Assembly (NCBI RefSeq): GCF_042433895.1
Contig: NZ_JBHLUA010000012.1
Coordinates: forward strand, 558,001-622,000
Length of the DNA: 64,000 nt
Origin: Mesonia maritima
GTDB taxonomy: Bacteria > Bacteroidota > Bacteroidia > Flavobacteriales > Flavobacteriaceae
Direction of reading: 5' to 3'
The position numbers and the translations under genes were made by a program. Positions 53,464 through 62,468 of this stretch are shown one piece after another. Positions within the stretch are counted from its first letter, which is position 1. Every line of letters starts with the position of its first letter. The notes under the pieces were generated by a model that did no database searches, was not told where the DNA came from, and worked only from the letters and a program-made list of their open reading frames with translations.

Positions 53464-54519
53464 CTATTCTCTATACATCCCAATAGTTAAACTATCGTTT
53501 ACAAAACTTGCACGAAACATTCCAGGAGTATTGAATTCCATAGAAATATTTCCTAAATGATCTATAGCGATAATACCACCATTTCCGCCAAGCTCAGGTT
53601 GTTTCTTTTGAATAACTTCTTTAGTTGCTTTTTCTAAAGATAAACCTTTATATTCCATTAAAGCTGAAATATCGTAAGCTACAACGCCACGAATATAATA
53701 TTCGCCCCAACCTGTTCCCGAAACCGCGCAAGTTTTATTATTTGCGTAGGTTCCGGCACCAATAATCGGTGAATCTCCAATGCGGCCCCATTTTTTATTT
53801 GCTGTTCCGCCCGTAGAAGTTCCGGCAGCTAAATTTCCGTTTTTATCAAGCGCAACGCAGCCTACAGTTCCAAATTTTTCACCATTAATATCACTATTGT
53901 AAAATGCTGCTTCTTTATTTGCGTTTTCATTTTTTATACGTTTAATATTTTGAAGCTGTTTATCGGTAATAAAATAAGAAGGTTCAACAATTTCTAAATT
54001 TCTTGTTTTAGCAAAAGCTTCAGCACCTTCTCTAGCAAGAAGTACGTGGTCGGAATGCTCCATCACTTCGTAGGCTAAATTAATGGGGTTTTTTACGGTA
54101 GAAACACCTGCGATTCCACCGGCATTTAAAGTTTTTCCATCCATAATTGAAGCGTCAAGTTCCGGTTTTTCTTCGTGAGTTAGCACAGCTCCTTTTCCTG
54201 AATTAAACAACGGTGAATCTTCCATCACATTAATACTTCGTTTTACAGCTTCTATTGAAGAACCGCCATTTTTTAAAATCTCATTCCCAGTAGTTATTGC
54301 TTCTTTTAGTTTTTCGCGATAAGCATTTTCAAGTGAATCAGATAAGTTTCCCTTTTTTATGTATCCTGCGCCGCCGTGAATTACAATTCCAAAGGGTGCT
54401 TTTGGAGTTTGCTGAAGTGAATCTGAAGTTTTCTTATTCGTTTCAGAGGAATCATCAACTTTATAATTACAACTTATATTGAATAATAAAATACTTAACA
54501 GGAAACATATTTTTTTCAT
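53464..54519 (-). CDS. Isoaspartyl peptidase/L-asparaginase (Ntn hydrolase, lipoprotein)
   Basis: The 351-residue precursor self-cleaves before the nucleophile threonine in FGTVGCVALDKNGNLAAGTS to give two chains. Other family features are IVIHGGAGYIKKG near the start and GGTANKKWGRIGDSPIIGAG. A lipoprotein signal ends LLFNISC. It hydrolyses beta-aspartyl dipeptides and asparagine, probably in the periplasm. It follows the efflux operon on the same strand but has its own start region (TATCTTCG near 54544). Confidence 0.93.
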   Translation of the reverse strand: MKKICFLLSILLFNISCNYKVDDSSETNKKTSDSLQQTPKAPFGIVIHGGAGYIKKGNLSDSLENAYREKLKEAITTGNEILKNGGSSIEAVKRSINVMEDSPLFNSGKGAVLTHEEKPELDASIMDGKTLNAGGIAGVSTVKNPINLAYEVMEHSDHVLLAREGAEAFAKTRNLEIVEPSYFITDKQLQNIKRIKNENANKEAAFYNSDINGEKFGTVGCVALDKNGNLAAGTSTGGTANKKWGRIGDSPIIGAGTYANNKTCAVSGTGWGEYYIRGVVAYDISALMEYKGLSLEKATKEVIQKKQPELGGNGGIIAIDHLGNISMEFNTPGMFRASFVNDSLTIGMYRE

Positions 54520-54732
54520 AAGATAATGAGCTTTCTAACGAAGATAATAATTTTAATAGCATTTGGTACAAGGGAGCTAGGCTTAAGCGAAACTTGTTTC
54601 AGATTTGTGCTTTTGTTAGAATAAAAAAAGCAATTGAGAGAGTCCGTCTCGAATAGACAGCCTAAAAAAGACTATAAATTATAGATAATTACTTTTAAAA
54701 CCATTAAATTTATACTCCTAAAAAATAAAATT

Positions 54733-55275
54733 ATGGCTATAGCAAAACCTTTCAATTTAAATAAATGGATAGAGGAAAACCGCGATACTTTAAAACCACC
54801 TGTGGGGAATAAAAATTTATATAAAGATGCTGGCGATTATATTGTGATGATTGTAGGAGGGCCTAATGCTCGGAAAGATTATCATTATAATGAAACCGAA
54901 GAATTATTCTATCAATTAGAAGGAAATATTGAAGTTCATATCCAAGAAAATGGAGAAAAGAAAACCATGAAATTAGGTCCGGGAGATATGTATTTACATC
55001 CAGCAAAAGTTCCACATTCACCCGCAAGAAAGGAAGGTTCTATCGGTTTGGTAATCGAAAGAAAGCGAAAAGATTTACCTGGTAAAGACGGTTTACTTTG
55101 GTTCTGCGATAATTGTAACCATAAATTATATGAAGTATATTTTCCATTAGAAGATATCGAAAAAGACTTTTTAAAACACTTTAAAGAATTTTACAGCAGC
55201 AAAGAGTTGCGAACGTGTGATAATTGTGGAACAGTAATGCCGGTTGACGAACGTTTTATAGCAGATGAGGAATAA
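54733..55275 (+). CDS. haaO: 3-hydroxyanthranilate 3,4-dioxygenase
   Basis: The 180-residue cupin enzyme opens the ring of 3-hydroxyanthranilate in the kynurenine path to quinolinate or for tryptophan breakdown. The iron site is seen in YHYNETEELFYQLEG (His, Glu, His with HPAKVPHSP), and the C-terminus carries two CxxC pairs (WFCDNCNHKL; RTCDNCGTVMP) that form the rubredoxin-like second iron site of bacterial HaaO. The ALDH gene 61 bases downstream has its own promoter element. Confidence 0.95.
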   Translation: MAIAKPFNLNKWIEENRDTLKPPVGNKNLYKDAGDYIVMIVGGPNARKDYHYNETEELFYQLEGNIEVHIQENGEKKTMKLGPGDMYLHPAKVPHSPARKEGSIGLVIERKRKDLPGKDGLLWFCDNCNHKLYEVYFPLEDIEKDFLKHFKEFYSSKELRTCDNCGTVMPVDERFIADEE

Positions 55276-55280
55276 CGCTT

Positions 55281-55288
55281 TATTTTTG
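55281..55288 (+). promoter_or_regulatory. -7 promoter element TATTTTTG between haaO and the ALDH gene
   Basis: TATTTTTG matches TAnnTTTG exactly, 48 bases before the ALDH start. It may give the ALDH gene a second transcript apart from haaO read-through. Confidence 0.4.
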
Positions 55289-55336
55289 TTATTTTCGCAA
55301 AAACTGAAACAATAAATTTTAAAAACCACAACTCTA

Positions 55337-56890
55337 ATGAGTAAAATCGCAAAAGATTTTGGAATTGATAAAGCCCTAAAAGATTTAGGCTTAACAGATA
55401 TTAATAATGGAACTTCTACTGGAAAAGATTTTTTCAGTAATGGTGAAATTATCGAATCGTATTCACCGGTAGATGGTTCGTTAATCGGAAAAGTAAAAGC
55501 AACGACTAAAGAAGATTACGAAAAAGTAATTACCACCGCTTCTAACGGTTTTAAAGAATGGCGAACAATGCCGGCTCCGCAACGTGGAGAGGTAATTCGT
55601 CAATTTAATGATGAATTAAGACGCTTAAAAGAACCACTTGGGAAATTGGTTTCTTTTGAAATGGGAAAATCTTACCAAGAAGGTCTAGGTGAAGTACAAG
55701 AAATGATTGACATCTGCGATTTTGCAGTTGGTCTTTCTCGTCAGTTACACGGATTAACCATGCATTCTGAACGTCCAGGACATAGAATGTATGAACAATA
55801 TCATCCACTTGGTGTTGTCGGAATTATTTCAGCATTTAACTTCCCGGTAGCGGTTTGGTCTTGGAATACAGCTTTAGCTTGGGCTTGTGGAGATGCTTGT
55901 ATCTGGAAAGGTTCAGAAAAAACACCATTAACTTCCGTAGCTTGCCAAAATATCGCGGCGCGAGTATTTTCTGAAAATGGACTTCCAGAAGGAATTTCTT
56001 GCTTAATAACTGGTGATTACAAAGTAGGAGAAATGATGACGCACGATGAGCGTGTACCATTAGTTTCAGCAACAGGCTCAATTAGAATGGGTAAAATTGT
56101 TGCGCAAGCTGTGGCAGCACGTTTAGGAAAATCATTATTAGAGTTAGGCGGAAACAATGCGATTATTGTAACGCCAGACGCTAATATTAAAAATACGGTA
56201 ATTGGTGCTGTATTTGGAGCAGTAGGAACTTGTGGACAACGTTGTACATCTACGCGTCGATTAATTGTTCACGAAGATGTTTACGATAAAGTAAAAGATT
56301 CTATTGTAGATGCTTACAAACAATTACGTATTGGAAATCCATTAGATGAAAATAATCATGTTGGTCCGTTAATCGATAAAGATGCGGTAAAAAATTACCA
56401 ACACGCGCTTGATAAAGTAGTTGAAGAAGGCGGAAAAATTTTAGTTGAAGGTGGCGTTCTAGAAGGCGAAGGTTACGAAAGCGGTTGCTACGTGAAACCT
56501 GCGATTGCTGAAGCTGAAAACCATTTTGAAATCGTTCAGCACGAAACTTTTGCTCCAGTTTTATATATCATGAAATATAAAGGTGATTTAGAAAACGCTT
56601 TAGATTTACAAAACGGGGTAAAACAAGGTTTATCTTCTGCAATTATGACTAATAATTTAAGAGAAGCAGAGCGCTTCTTATCTGTTGAAGGTTCTGACTG
56701 CGGAATCGCGAACGTAAATATTGGTACTTCAGGTGCAGAGATTGGCGGAGCATTTGGCGGTGAAAAAGAAACCGGCGGTGGACGCGAATCCGGCTCTGAT
56801 GCTTGGAAAATCTATATGCGTAGACAAACCAATACCATTAACTATACTACAGAATTGCCATTGGCACAAGGAATTAAATTTGATTTATAA
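55337..56890 (+). CDS. ALDH7-type aldehyde dehydrogenase (aminoadipate semialdehyde type)
   Basis: The 517-residue NAD-linked enzyme resembles L-piperideine-6-carboxylate/alpha-aminoadipate semialdehyde dehydrogenases. The catalytic cysteine is in GTCGQRCTSTRRL (near residue 300) and the general-base glutamate in LLELGGNNAIIV. VVGIISAFNFPVAVWSWN is the conserved ALDH start of the NAD-binding part. Lysine catabolism is the usual role of the group; the neighbour haaO also suggests handling of a semialdehyde from tryptophan breakdown. It ends at terminator 56909-56940. Confidence 0.93.
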   Translation: MSKIAKDFGIDKALKDLGLTDINNGTSTGKDFFSNGEIIESYSPVDGSLIGKVKATTKEDYEKVITTASNGFKEWRTMPAPQRGEVIRQFNDELRRLKEPLGKLVSFEMGKSYQEGLGEVQEMIDICDFAVGLSRQLHGLTMHSERPGHRMYEQYHPLGVVGIISAFNFPVAVWSWNTALAWACGDACIWKGSEKTPLTSVACQNIAARVFSENGLPEGISCLITGDYKVGEMMTHDERVPLVSATGSIRMGKIVAQAVAARLGKSLLELGGNNAIIVTPDANIKNTVIGAVFGAVGTCGQRCTSTRRLIVHEDVYDKVKDSIVDAYKQLRIGNPLDENNHVGPLIDKDAVKNYQHALDKVVEEGGKILVEGGVLEGEGYESGCYVKPAIAEAENHFEIVQHETFAPVLYIMKYKGDLENALDLQNGVKQGLSSAIMTNNLREAERFLSVEGSDCGIANVNIGTSGAEIGGAFGGEKETGGGRESGSDAWKIYMRRQTNTINYTTELPLAQGIKFDL

Positions 56891-56908
56891 AAATTAAATT
56901 TTAAGTAT

Positions 56909-56940
56909 AAAAAAACCCGCTGAACTTCAGCGGGTTTTTT
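56909..56940. terminator. Bidirectional terminator between the ALDH and barrel genes
   Basis: AAAACCCGCTG (56912-56922) pairs with CAGCGGGTTTT (56928-56938), with A-run before and T-run after, between convergent genes. Confidence 0.85.
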
Positions 56941-56955
56941 GTTTTTTATATAATT

Positions 56956-57519
56956 TTAGAAACGGTAACCAACGCTTAAACCGGCATTAAATTCAATTGC
57001 TGAAAAGCGTTCTTTCACTTCTTCGCTGAAGTTTCTTGCGATATTTACATAAGGCGCGATAATAAATTTATCATTAAAATTCCATTTGTAACCAGCGCCA
57101 ATTCCAACCATAAAGGTATTCATATCGGTTTCAACTTTTACGGTTTGTGAGTTTCCATTTACTTCTAGAGTTCCATTTTGTTCAAAATCACCGAAACGGT
57201 ATTTCGCAAAAATATTTGCATAAATTCCAGAACCTGCGGTTTCTTTTCCGAAGTAAAAATTGTAGCCTAATTTTACGCTATTGGTATTAAATTTTCGGGA
57301 ACCCGATTCGCTATGATAATTTATACGATCGTTAATTAAAATCTCAGCTCCAATAGATTGATTAAAACCGATAAAACGTTCATAGCCAACTTCAACGGAA
57401 GCAATTGCTATAGTATTTGCAATATTTAGTTTTACTTCATTTTTAGGAAAGCTTTCTTGTGCAAAATTTTGTTGCAAGCTAAAAAGTGCAATAATTGCTG
57501 CAAATAGTGTCTTTTTCAT
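56956..57519 (-). CDS. Outer-membrane beta-barrel protein
   Basis: The 187-residue product has a signal peptide (MKKTLFAAIIALFSLQQNFA) and an OmpW/OmpX-like run of amphipathic strands ending FNAGLSVGYRF, with the terminal phenylalanine of outer-membrane proteins. The length fits an eight-stranded barrel. Function is not known. Its TATCTTTG promoter element lies at 57537-57544. Confidence 0.75.
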   Translation of the reverse strand: MKKTLFAAIIALFSLQQNFAQESFPKNEVKLNIANTIAIASVEVGYERFIGFNQSIGAEILINDRINYHSESGSRKFNTNSVKLGYNFYFGKETAGSGIYANIFAKYRFGDFEQNGTLEVNGNSQTVKVETDMNTFMVGIGAGYKWNFNDKFIIAPYVNIARNFSEEVKERFSAIEFNAGLSVGYRF

Positions 57520-57536
57520 TATAGTTAGTTTTTTAA

Positions 57537-57544
57537 CAAAGATA
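57537..57544 (-). promoter_or_regulatory. -7 promoter element TATCTTTG for the barrel gene
   Basis: The reverse strand reads TATCTTTG, an exact TAnnTTTG match, 17 bases before the start at 57519. Confidence 0.5.
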
Positions 57545-57548
57545 AGTA

Positions 57549-58274
57549 TTAATTTCTGCCTGCTTCTTCAGCATATAATTTATAAACGGGATCGCTCTGG
57601 AAAATTTCTTTTGAATCAACATTTATAATAGAAAGTGGGCCTTTAAAAGCTGCGCCGGTATCGACGTTCCAAACATTTGCAGCATTTACAGGTTCGGTTT
57701 TATTGATTCGTGTAGTTGGAGTGTGACCGATAAATATTTCATCGAAAAGTTGTAAGCGTTTCGGAAAAAATAGATCGTCTTTTTTTAAATTCTTATCTAA
57801 CGAGAGTGCCATTTCCCACAAAGTTCGATCCCAATAAAAAGTGTAATCGTTGTATTCCTGTTCGGGTCCGTGCATATTAGCAAATCCGGCGTGAAGAAAA
57901 AGTCGGTTATTATTATCGATATAATAATTTACCATTTCGCGATAAAAATGGAGATGATTTTCAATTTCTTCTGAAGATAATTTTCGGTAGGCGTCTATGC
58001 TGGATTGGCCACCGTGCTGAAGCCATTTGTCGTTCATTTCTTCGGTTTCGAGCCAATGTTGAACTAAATCGTCGTGATTTCCCCGAATAAAAATGCAGGT
58101 TTTTTCTTTGGCGAGTTCAATTAAATAAGAAACTACATTCGCGGAATCGCTCCAACCATCTACATAATCGCCTAAAAAAATTAAGGTGTCTTCATTTTTT
58201 ACGTTTGCTTTTTTCAATGCTTGTTTTAAGGCTTTTAATCCGCCGTGAATATCTCCTATTGCAAATGTTTTCAT
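57549..58274 (-). CDS. Serine/threonine-type metallophosphatase
   Basis: The 241-residue enzyme has the metal-binding motifs of PPP-family phosphatases: FAIGDIHGGLKAL, FLGDYVDGWSDS and IRGNHDDLVQHW, and later histidine residues in FLHAGFANMHG and GHTPTTRI. It is like the bis(5'-nucleosyl)-tetraphosphatase/protein phosphatases of bacteria. The substrate could be a phosphoprotein or a dinucleotide polyphosphate. Confidence 0.93.
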   Translation of the reverse strand: MKTFAIGDIHGGLKALKQALKKANVKNEDTLIFLGDYVDGWSDSANVVSYLIELAKEKTCIFIRGNHDDLVQHWLETEEMNDKWLQHGGQSSIDAYRKLSSEEIENHLHFYREMVNYYIDNNNRLFLHAGFANMHGPEQEYNDYTFYWDRTLWEMALSLDKNLKKDDLFFPKRLQLFDEIFIGHTPTTRINKTEPVNAANVWNVDTGAAFKGPLSIINVDSKEIFQSDPVYKLYAEEAGRN

Positions 58275-58363
58275 AAATTATACGCTCTCGATATCCGAAA
58301 ATAAAGAAAATTTAAAAGCAAGCCATGGTTTTTGGGAAACTTTAATAGCTTGTTTTTTTCTCA

Positions 58364-59497
58364 TTAGTTATATCGAACTTTCCGTAAAATTCGTACGCTT
58401 TCTTTATAACGAGAATAAACTTCAGGATAATTTTTTAGATAAGGTTTGGCTTCTTCCAACTTTTCTATTGCATCTGTAAATCCGTTGAGGTGACAAAGCA
58501 AATACGTTGCGGGAAGCTTAGAAAGATCTTTTTCTTGTATTGGCGTTAACGGTTCTTTATTTTTCAGCTTTTTTATAATGCTATTATTGTTATTGAAAAT
58601 ATGATATAAGGTTTCTTTAGGAAATTCTGGCGGATGAAAAACCATTTCGCTCTCAATTTCATAACTCATATTATTTTTAAAATGAAAGGTAACTTCTTCT
58701 AGCGGATAATATTTATAGCTTTCATATAAACCTAAATGAACGTATTCAATAATTTTAAAGCTGTCTTCATCGTAAGCAATACTAATTTCATCTAAATCTG
58801 AATAAAAAAGTTTTACCTGCTCGTTAATCAACTCAATATTTACGCGCGATAAATAAGTGTTTTCTTCAATTTCTTTTGCTTTTCCTGCCCAACAAACCAC
58901 AAAATATTCCTTAAAAACTTTATACGTTGGCTGGTAATCTTTGCTTTTTTTCATAAAATCAAAAACACCATCCAACGTATATTTTATCGTGTTTTGCGAA
59001 TGACTTTCGATGGCTTTAACGATTTCAGAATTTATATCTTTCAATTCAATATCAAACGCTTTTGGCATGCTAATGCTTCCGTCTCTAAAGAAAACCATGC
59101 CGCCGTAATATTTCCAGATATTTTTCCGAAGCGAACAAATTTTTCCTTCATTTGGGCGAATGCTTACCAAACCGACCACTTTTCCGTTAGGTAAATGCGG
59201 AAATAAAACATTCTCATACGTTACCAGCGGTGGATTCGTTAAATAAGCATTAATAAGATTCTGAATTTTACTATCATCAAAAAAATCGACACCAACAATA
59301 CTGTTATCTTCATCCTCAACACCAATCACAATGTAGCTGTTGTTTTTGGGATTGCTGTTAGAAAGCGCACAAATGTGTTTTAAAAGTTTAGCTTTACCTT
59401 CTTTTTCACCAATATTAATTTTTCGCTTTTTGTCATAAAAACTGTTCTCAGCATTATGAGCCAGTAAATTTTTTATGAGCAAGCGTTTATTAATCAT
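58364..59497 (-). CDS. AlbA_2 (Schlafen-like) domain protein
   Basis: The 377-residue protein starts with an AlbA_2-type domain (about 15-150), with ALSNSNPKNNSYIVIGVEDE and VKVVGLVSIRPNEGK-like segments, and ends with an unassigned domain of about 200 residues rich in F, Y and E. Such proteins are often called ATP-binding or transcriptional proteins, but the function is open. It lies six bases after the SDR gene on the same strand, so they are probably co-transcribed. Confidence 0.72.
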   Translation of the reverse strand: MINKRLLIKNLLAHNAENSFYDKKRKINIGEKEGKAKLLKHICALSNSNPKNNSYIVIGVEDEDNSIVGVDFFDDSKIQNLINAYLTNPPLVTYENVLFPHLPNGKVVGLVSIRPNEGKICSLRKNIWKYYGGMVFFRDGSISMPKAFDIELKDINSEIVKAIESHSQNTIKYTLDGVFDFMKKSKDYQPTYKVFKEYFVVCWAGKAKEIEENTYLSRVNIELINEQVKLFYSDLDEISIAYDEDSFKIIEYVHLGLYESYKYYPLEEVTFHFKNNMSYEIESEMVFHPPEFPKETLYHIFNNNNSIIKKLKNKEPLTPIQEKDLSKLPATYLLCHLNGFTDAIEKLEEAKPYLKNYPEVYSRYKESVRILRKVRYN

Positions 59498-59503
59498 TAG
59501 AAT

Positions 59504-60256
59504 TTATTTTTTATCGACAATCGTAGAAGAAGCTTGCGCGGTACACATTACCATTAAATCGGCAATATTTACATGATAAGGGCGCGTAAGTACAAAATGA
59601 ATAATATCGGCAATATCTTCAGGTTTTAAGGCTTGAAAACCTTGATAAACTTTTTTGGCTTTTTCAGTATCACCTTTAAAACGTACTTCGCTGAACTCGG
59701 TTTCTACCAAACCTGGGTTTATAGCGCCAACTTTTACACCGGTTCCGTTTAAATCCATTCGCATTCCTTGATTAATGGCGTCTACCGCATGTTTACTGGC
59801 GCAATATACATTCCCTTTTGGGTAAACTTCTTTTCCTGCGGTTGAACCAATATTTATAATATGTCCATTTCCGCGAGAAACCATTTCCGGTAAAATAGCT
59901 TTGCTCATATAAAGTAAACCTTTCACGTTAATATCGAGCATTGCATCCCAATCTTCCGTATTTCCATCTTGAATGAAATCGAGTCCGTGTGCATTTCCGG
60001 CGTTATTAATTAGAATATCGATTTGCTTAAAGTTTTCCGGCAAACTTTCTATCGCTTTGGTAATTTCGGCTTGATTTCTAACATCAAAAGTTAAGGTGTG
60101 GATTTCAGTAAAATTTGAAAGTTCACTTTTAAGTTCCGCTAAGCGATTTTCTCTTCTTCCGCATAAAATTAAATTGAAACTTTCTTTAGCCAGACGAACG
60201 GCTGTAGCTTTTCCAATTCCGCTTGTGGCACCCGTTATTAAAACTATTTTATTCAT
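59504..60256 (-). CDS. Short-chain dehydrogenase/reductase
   Basis: The 250-residue classical SDR has the NAD(P) motif LITGATSGIGKATA, the NNAG strand (ILINNAGNAHG) and the catalytic tyrosine-lysine pair in NVYCASKHAVDA. The Arg in LCGRRENRL favours NADPH. It resembles YdfG-type 3-hydroxy acid dehydrogenases acting on serine or allo-threonine. The AlbA_2 gene follows six bases later. Confidence 0.92.
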   Translation of the reverse strand: MNKIVLITGATSGIGKATAVRLAKESFNLILCGRRENRLAELKSELSNFTEIHTLTFDVRNQAEITKAIESLPENFKQIDILINNAGNAHGLDFIQDGNTEDWDAMLDINVKGLLYMSKAILPEMVSRGNGHIINIGSTAGKEVYPKGNVYCASKHAVDAINQGMRMDLNGTGVKVGAINPGLVETEFSEVRFKGDTEKAKKVYQGFQALKPEDIADIIHFVLTRPYHVNIADLMVMCTAQASSTIVDKK

Positions 60257-60448
60257 CTATAGTATTTTTTTTGAACTATGATAAAACTACTAAAATTTGA
60301 GCATTGTAAATAGATTACTTTTTCTAATTGAAGAATAAATTTTGAATGTTAACTGAAAGTTAAGCAACCCGTTAAATAAAGTTAATGATTTTGAAGTTTA
60401 TCGATAAACTTGGTAAAATAGCCGAATTAATAATATAAAAAAGTGGAT

Positions 60449-61249
60449 ATGAAAAAAATGAATTTTAAATTTTTAGCAGTTCTTTTAGTAAGTTTAATCG
60501 CATTTAGTGCTTGTAGTGATGATGATGACTCAAATTCATCTAGTAATCAAGGAAAAGCGAAAATGAGTTTAAAAATGGTCGATGCGCCTGGAGATTATGA
60601 TGAGGTGAATATTGATGTAGAAGATATTGTTATTAAATATAGTGGAGAAGAAAATGAAGTTGCTTTTGGAGAAGTAAACGCGGGAATTTATGATTTATTA
60701 GAATTAACTGGCGGAGCGAGTGTTGTTTTAACCGACGAAGAAGAAATTCCTGCAGGAAATGTTTCTCAAATCCGATTAATTTTAGGAGATGATAACACGA
60801 TTGTAGTTGATGGAGAAACTTTTCCGCTTTCAACTCCTAGTGCACAACAGTCAGGTTTAAAATTAAATTTAAACACCACGTTAGAAGAAGGAATTGTGTA
60901 CGAATATATACTAGATTTTGATGTAGAAAAATCAATTGTAACACAAGGAAATGGTGGTTATTCTTTAAAACCTGTTATTAGAATTAATGCCGTAGCAGAA
61001 ACTGGTAGAATCGCTGGTTCAATTTTACCATTAAATTTATCAGCATTAATTACTGCAGAAAACGATACTAATGAAATTTCTACATATAGTAATTCTGAAG
61101 GAGAATTTGAATTAAACGGTGTTCCAGAAGGAACCTATACGTTAACTATTCAGCCGGATGCGAATTTAGATCTTGAAATTCAAACCCTTACAGATGTAGA
61201 GGTTGTAAATGGCGAAACTACTACAGTAGGAGAAATCTCGTTCGAATAA
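60449..61249 (+). CDS. DUF4382 domain surface lipoprotein
   Basis: The 266-residue product has a lipoprotein signal (FLAVLLVSLIAFSAC) and mature start CSDDDDSNSS, which fits the SDDDD-like export signal that sends Flavobacterium lipoproteins to the cell surface. A DUF4382 domain (SLKMVDAPGDYDEVNIDVED) is followed by a carboxypeptidase-regulatory-like repeat (IAGSILPLN; YSNSEGEFELNGVPEGTYTL). I choose the ATG at 60449, not the GTG two codons earlier. It stands alone with a terminator downstream. Binding role inferred, not known. Confidence 0.85.
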   Translation: MKKMNFKFLAVLLVSLIAFSACSDDDDSNSSSNQGKAKMSLKMVDAPGDYDEVNIDVEDIVIKYSGEENEVAFGEVNAGIYDLLELTGGASVVLTDEEEIPAGNVSQIRLILGDDNTIVVDGETFPLSTPSAQQSGLKLNLNTTLEEGIVYEYILDFDVEKSIVTQGNGGYSLKPVIRINAVAETGRIAGSILPLNLSALITAENDTNEISTYSNSEGEFELNGVPEGTYTLTIQPDANLDLEIQTLTDVEVVNGETTTVGEISFE

Positions 61250-61271
61250 GAATTTAAATAGATTTTTAAAG

Positions 61272-61300
61272 AATTAAGGCGGTAAATTACCGCCTTAATT
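61272..61300 (+). terminator. Intrinsic terminator after the DUF4382 gene
   Basis: AATTAAGGCGGTAA (61272-61285) and TTACCGCCTTAATT (61287-61300) form a near-perfect palindrome of 29 bases. The T-run is short (AGTTTT after the stem), so it may be a weaker terminator. Confidence 0.65.
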
Positions 61301-61383
61301 AGTTTTAAGATATTGTTAACAGGGATTCAGCCAATATTTTTACAATTTGCACCGTTAGTGAAAAGCCAAATGATAAGTTAACT

Positions 61384-62388
61384 ATGGAAGAAACCACAAC
61401 CTCAGTAGATATTGCAGGATTAAATGAAAAAATTGAAAAAGAAAGTGCTTTTGTAGACTTACTTACCAACGAAATGAATAAAGTTATCGTTGGGCAAAAA
61501 CATATGATCGAACGCCTTCTAATAGGACTTTTAGGGCAAGGTCATATTCTTCTCGAAGGAGTTCCCGGTTTGGCAAAAACCTTAGCGATTAACACACTTT
61601 CCAAAGCAGTTCAGGGTTCCTTTAGTAGAATACAATTTACGCCAGATTTACTTCCAGCAGATGTTGTTGGTACGATGATCTATAATATGAAGGTGAATGA
61701 TTTCAGTATAAAAAAAGGACCGATTTTCGCAAACTTTGTATTGGCAGATGAAATTAACAGAGCTCCGGCAAAAGTACAATCTGCTTTGCTGGAAGCAATG
61801 CAAGAAAAGCAAGTTACCATTGGCGAACAAACATTCACGCTAGATAAGCCATTTTTAGTAATGGCAACCCAAAACCCGGTAGAACAAGAAGGAACTTACC
61901 CGTTACCAGAAGCGCAAGTCGATCGATTTATGCTGAAAACAGTAATCGATTACCCGAAAATGAATGAAGAACAATTGGTAATGCGCGCGAATTTAAAAGG
62001 AAGTTTTGATAAAGTGAATCCCGTAGTTTCCATCGAGCAAATTTTAAGAGCACAAAGCGCGGTTCGCGATGTTTATATGGATGAGAAAATTGAAAAATAT
62101 ATTCTCGATATTATTTTCGCCACACGTTATCCAGAAAAATATAAATTAGAAAAATTAAAACCTTTAATTTCGTTTGGTGCTTCTCCTCGTGGAAGTATTA
62201 ATTTAGCCACTTCAGCAAAATGTTACGCTTTTATAAAGAGAAGAGGTTACGTAATTCCAGAAGATGTTCGGGCGGTTGTTCTAGATGTGCTTCGTCATAG
62301 AATAGGAATTACCTATGAAGCTGAAGCCGAAAATGTCACTTCCGAAGATATTATCGGTAAAATCGTGAATGAAATTGAAGTGCCATAA
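61384..62388 (+). CDS. MoxR family AAA+ ATPase
   Basis: The 334-residue ATPase is of the MoxR type that acts as a chaperone for metal- or VWA-domain partners. Walker A is GVPGLAKTL, Walker B FVLADEINRAPAK, and sensor 1 ATQNPVEQEGTYPLPEAQVD lies further on. It heads the Bat-like cluster with a DUF58 protein and a BatD-like membrane protein. The start is the ATG at 61384. Confidence 0.95.
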   Translation: MEETTTSVDIAGLNEKIEKESAFVDLLTNEMNKVIVGQKHMIERLLIGLLGQGHILLEGVPGLAKTLAINTLSKAVQGSFSRIQFTPDLLPADVVGTMIYNMKVNDFSIKKGPIFANFVLADEINRAPAKVQSALLEAMQEKQVTIGEQTFTLDKPFLVMATQNPVEQEGTYPLPEAQVDRFMLKTVIDYPKMNEEQLVMRANLKGSFDKVNPVVSIEQILRAQSAVRDVYMDEKIEKYILDIIFATRYPEKYKLEKLKPLISFGASPRGSINLATSAKCYAFIKRRGYVIPEDVRAVVLDVLRHRIGITYEAEAENVTSEDIIGKIVNEIEVP

Positions 62389-62468
62389 AAAATAATTACC
62401 TGTAGTGGCAGTAAACAGTCAAAATGAAATCTTTCTGCTAATGTTTTTTGAAAACTGTTTGCAATTAA

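Noticed and set aside
54526..54624. 32-codon forward frame in the asparaginase/haaO gap
   Set aside because: Hydrophobic start but no promoter, terminator or domain; likely chance in a 213-base gap that otherwise shows only a weak GTCT/AGAC hairpin.
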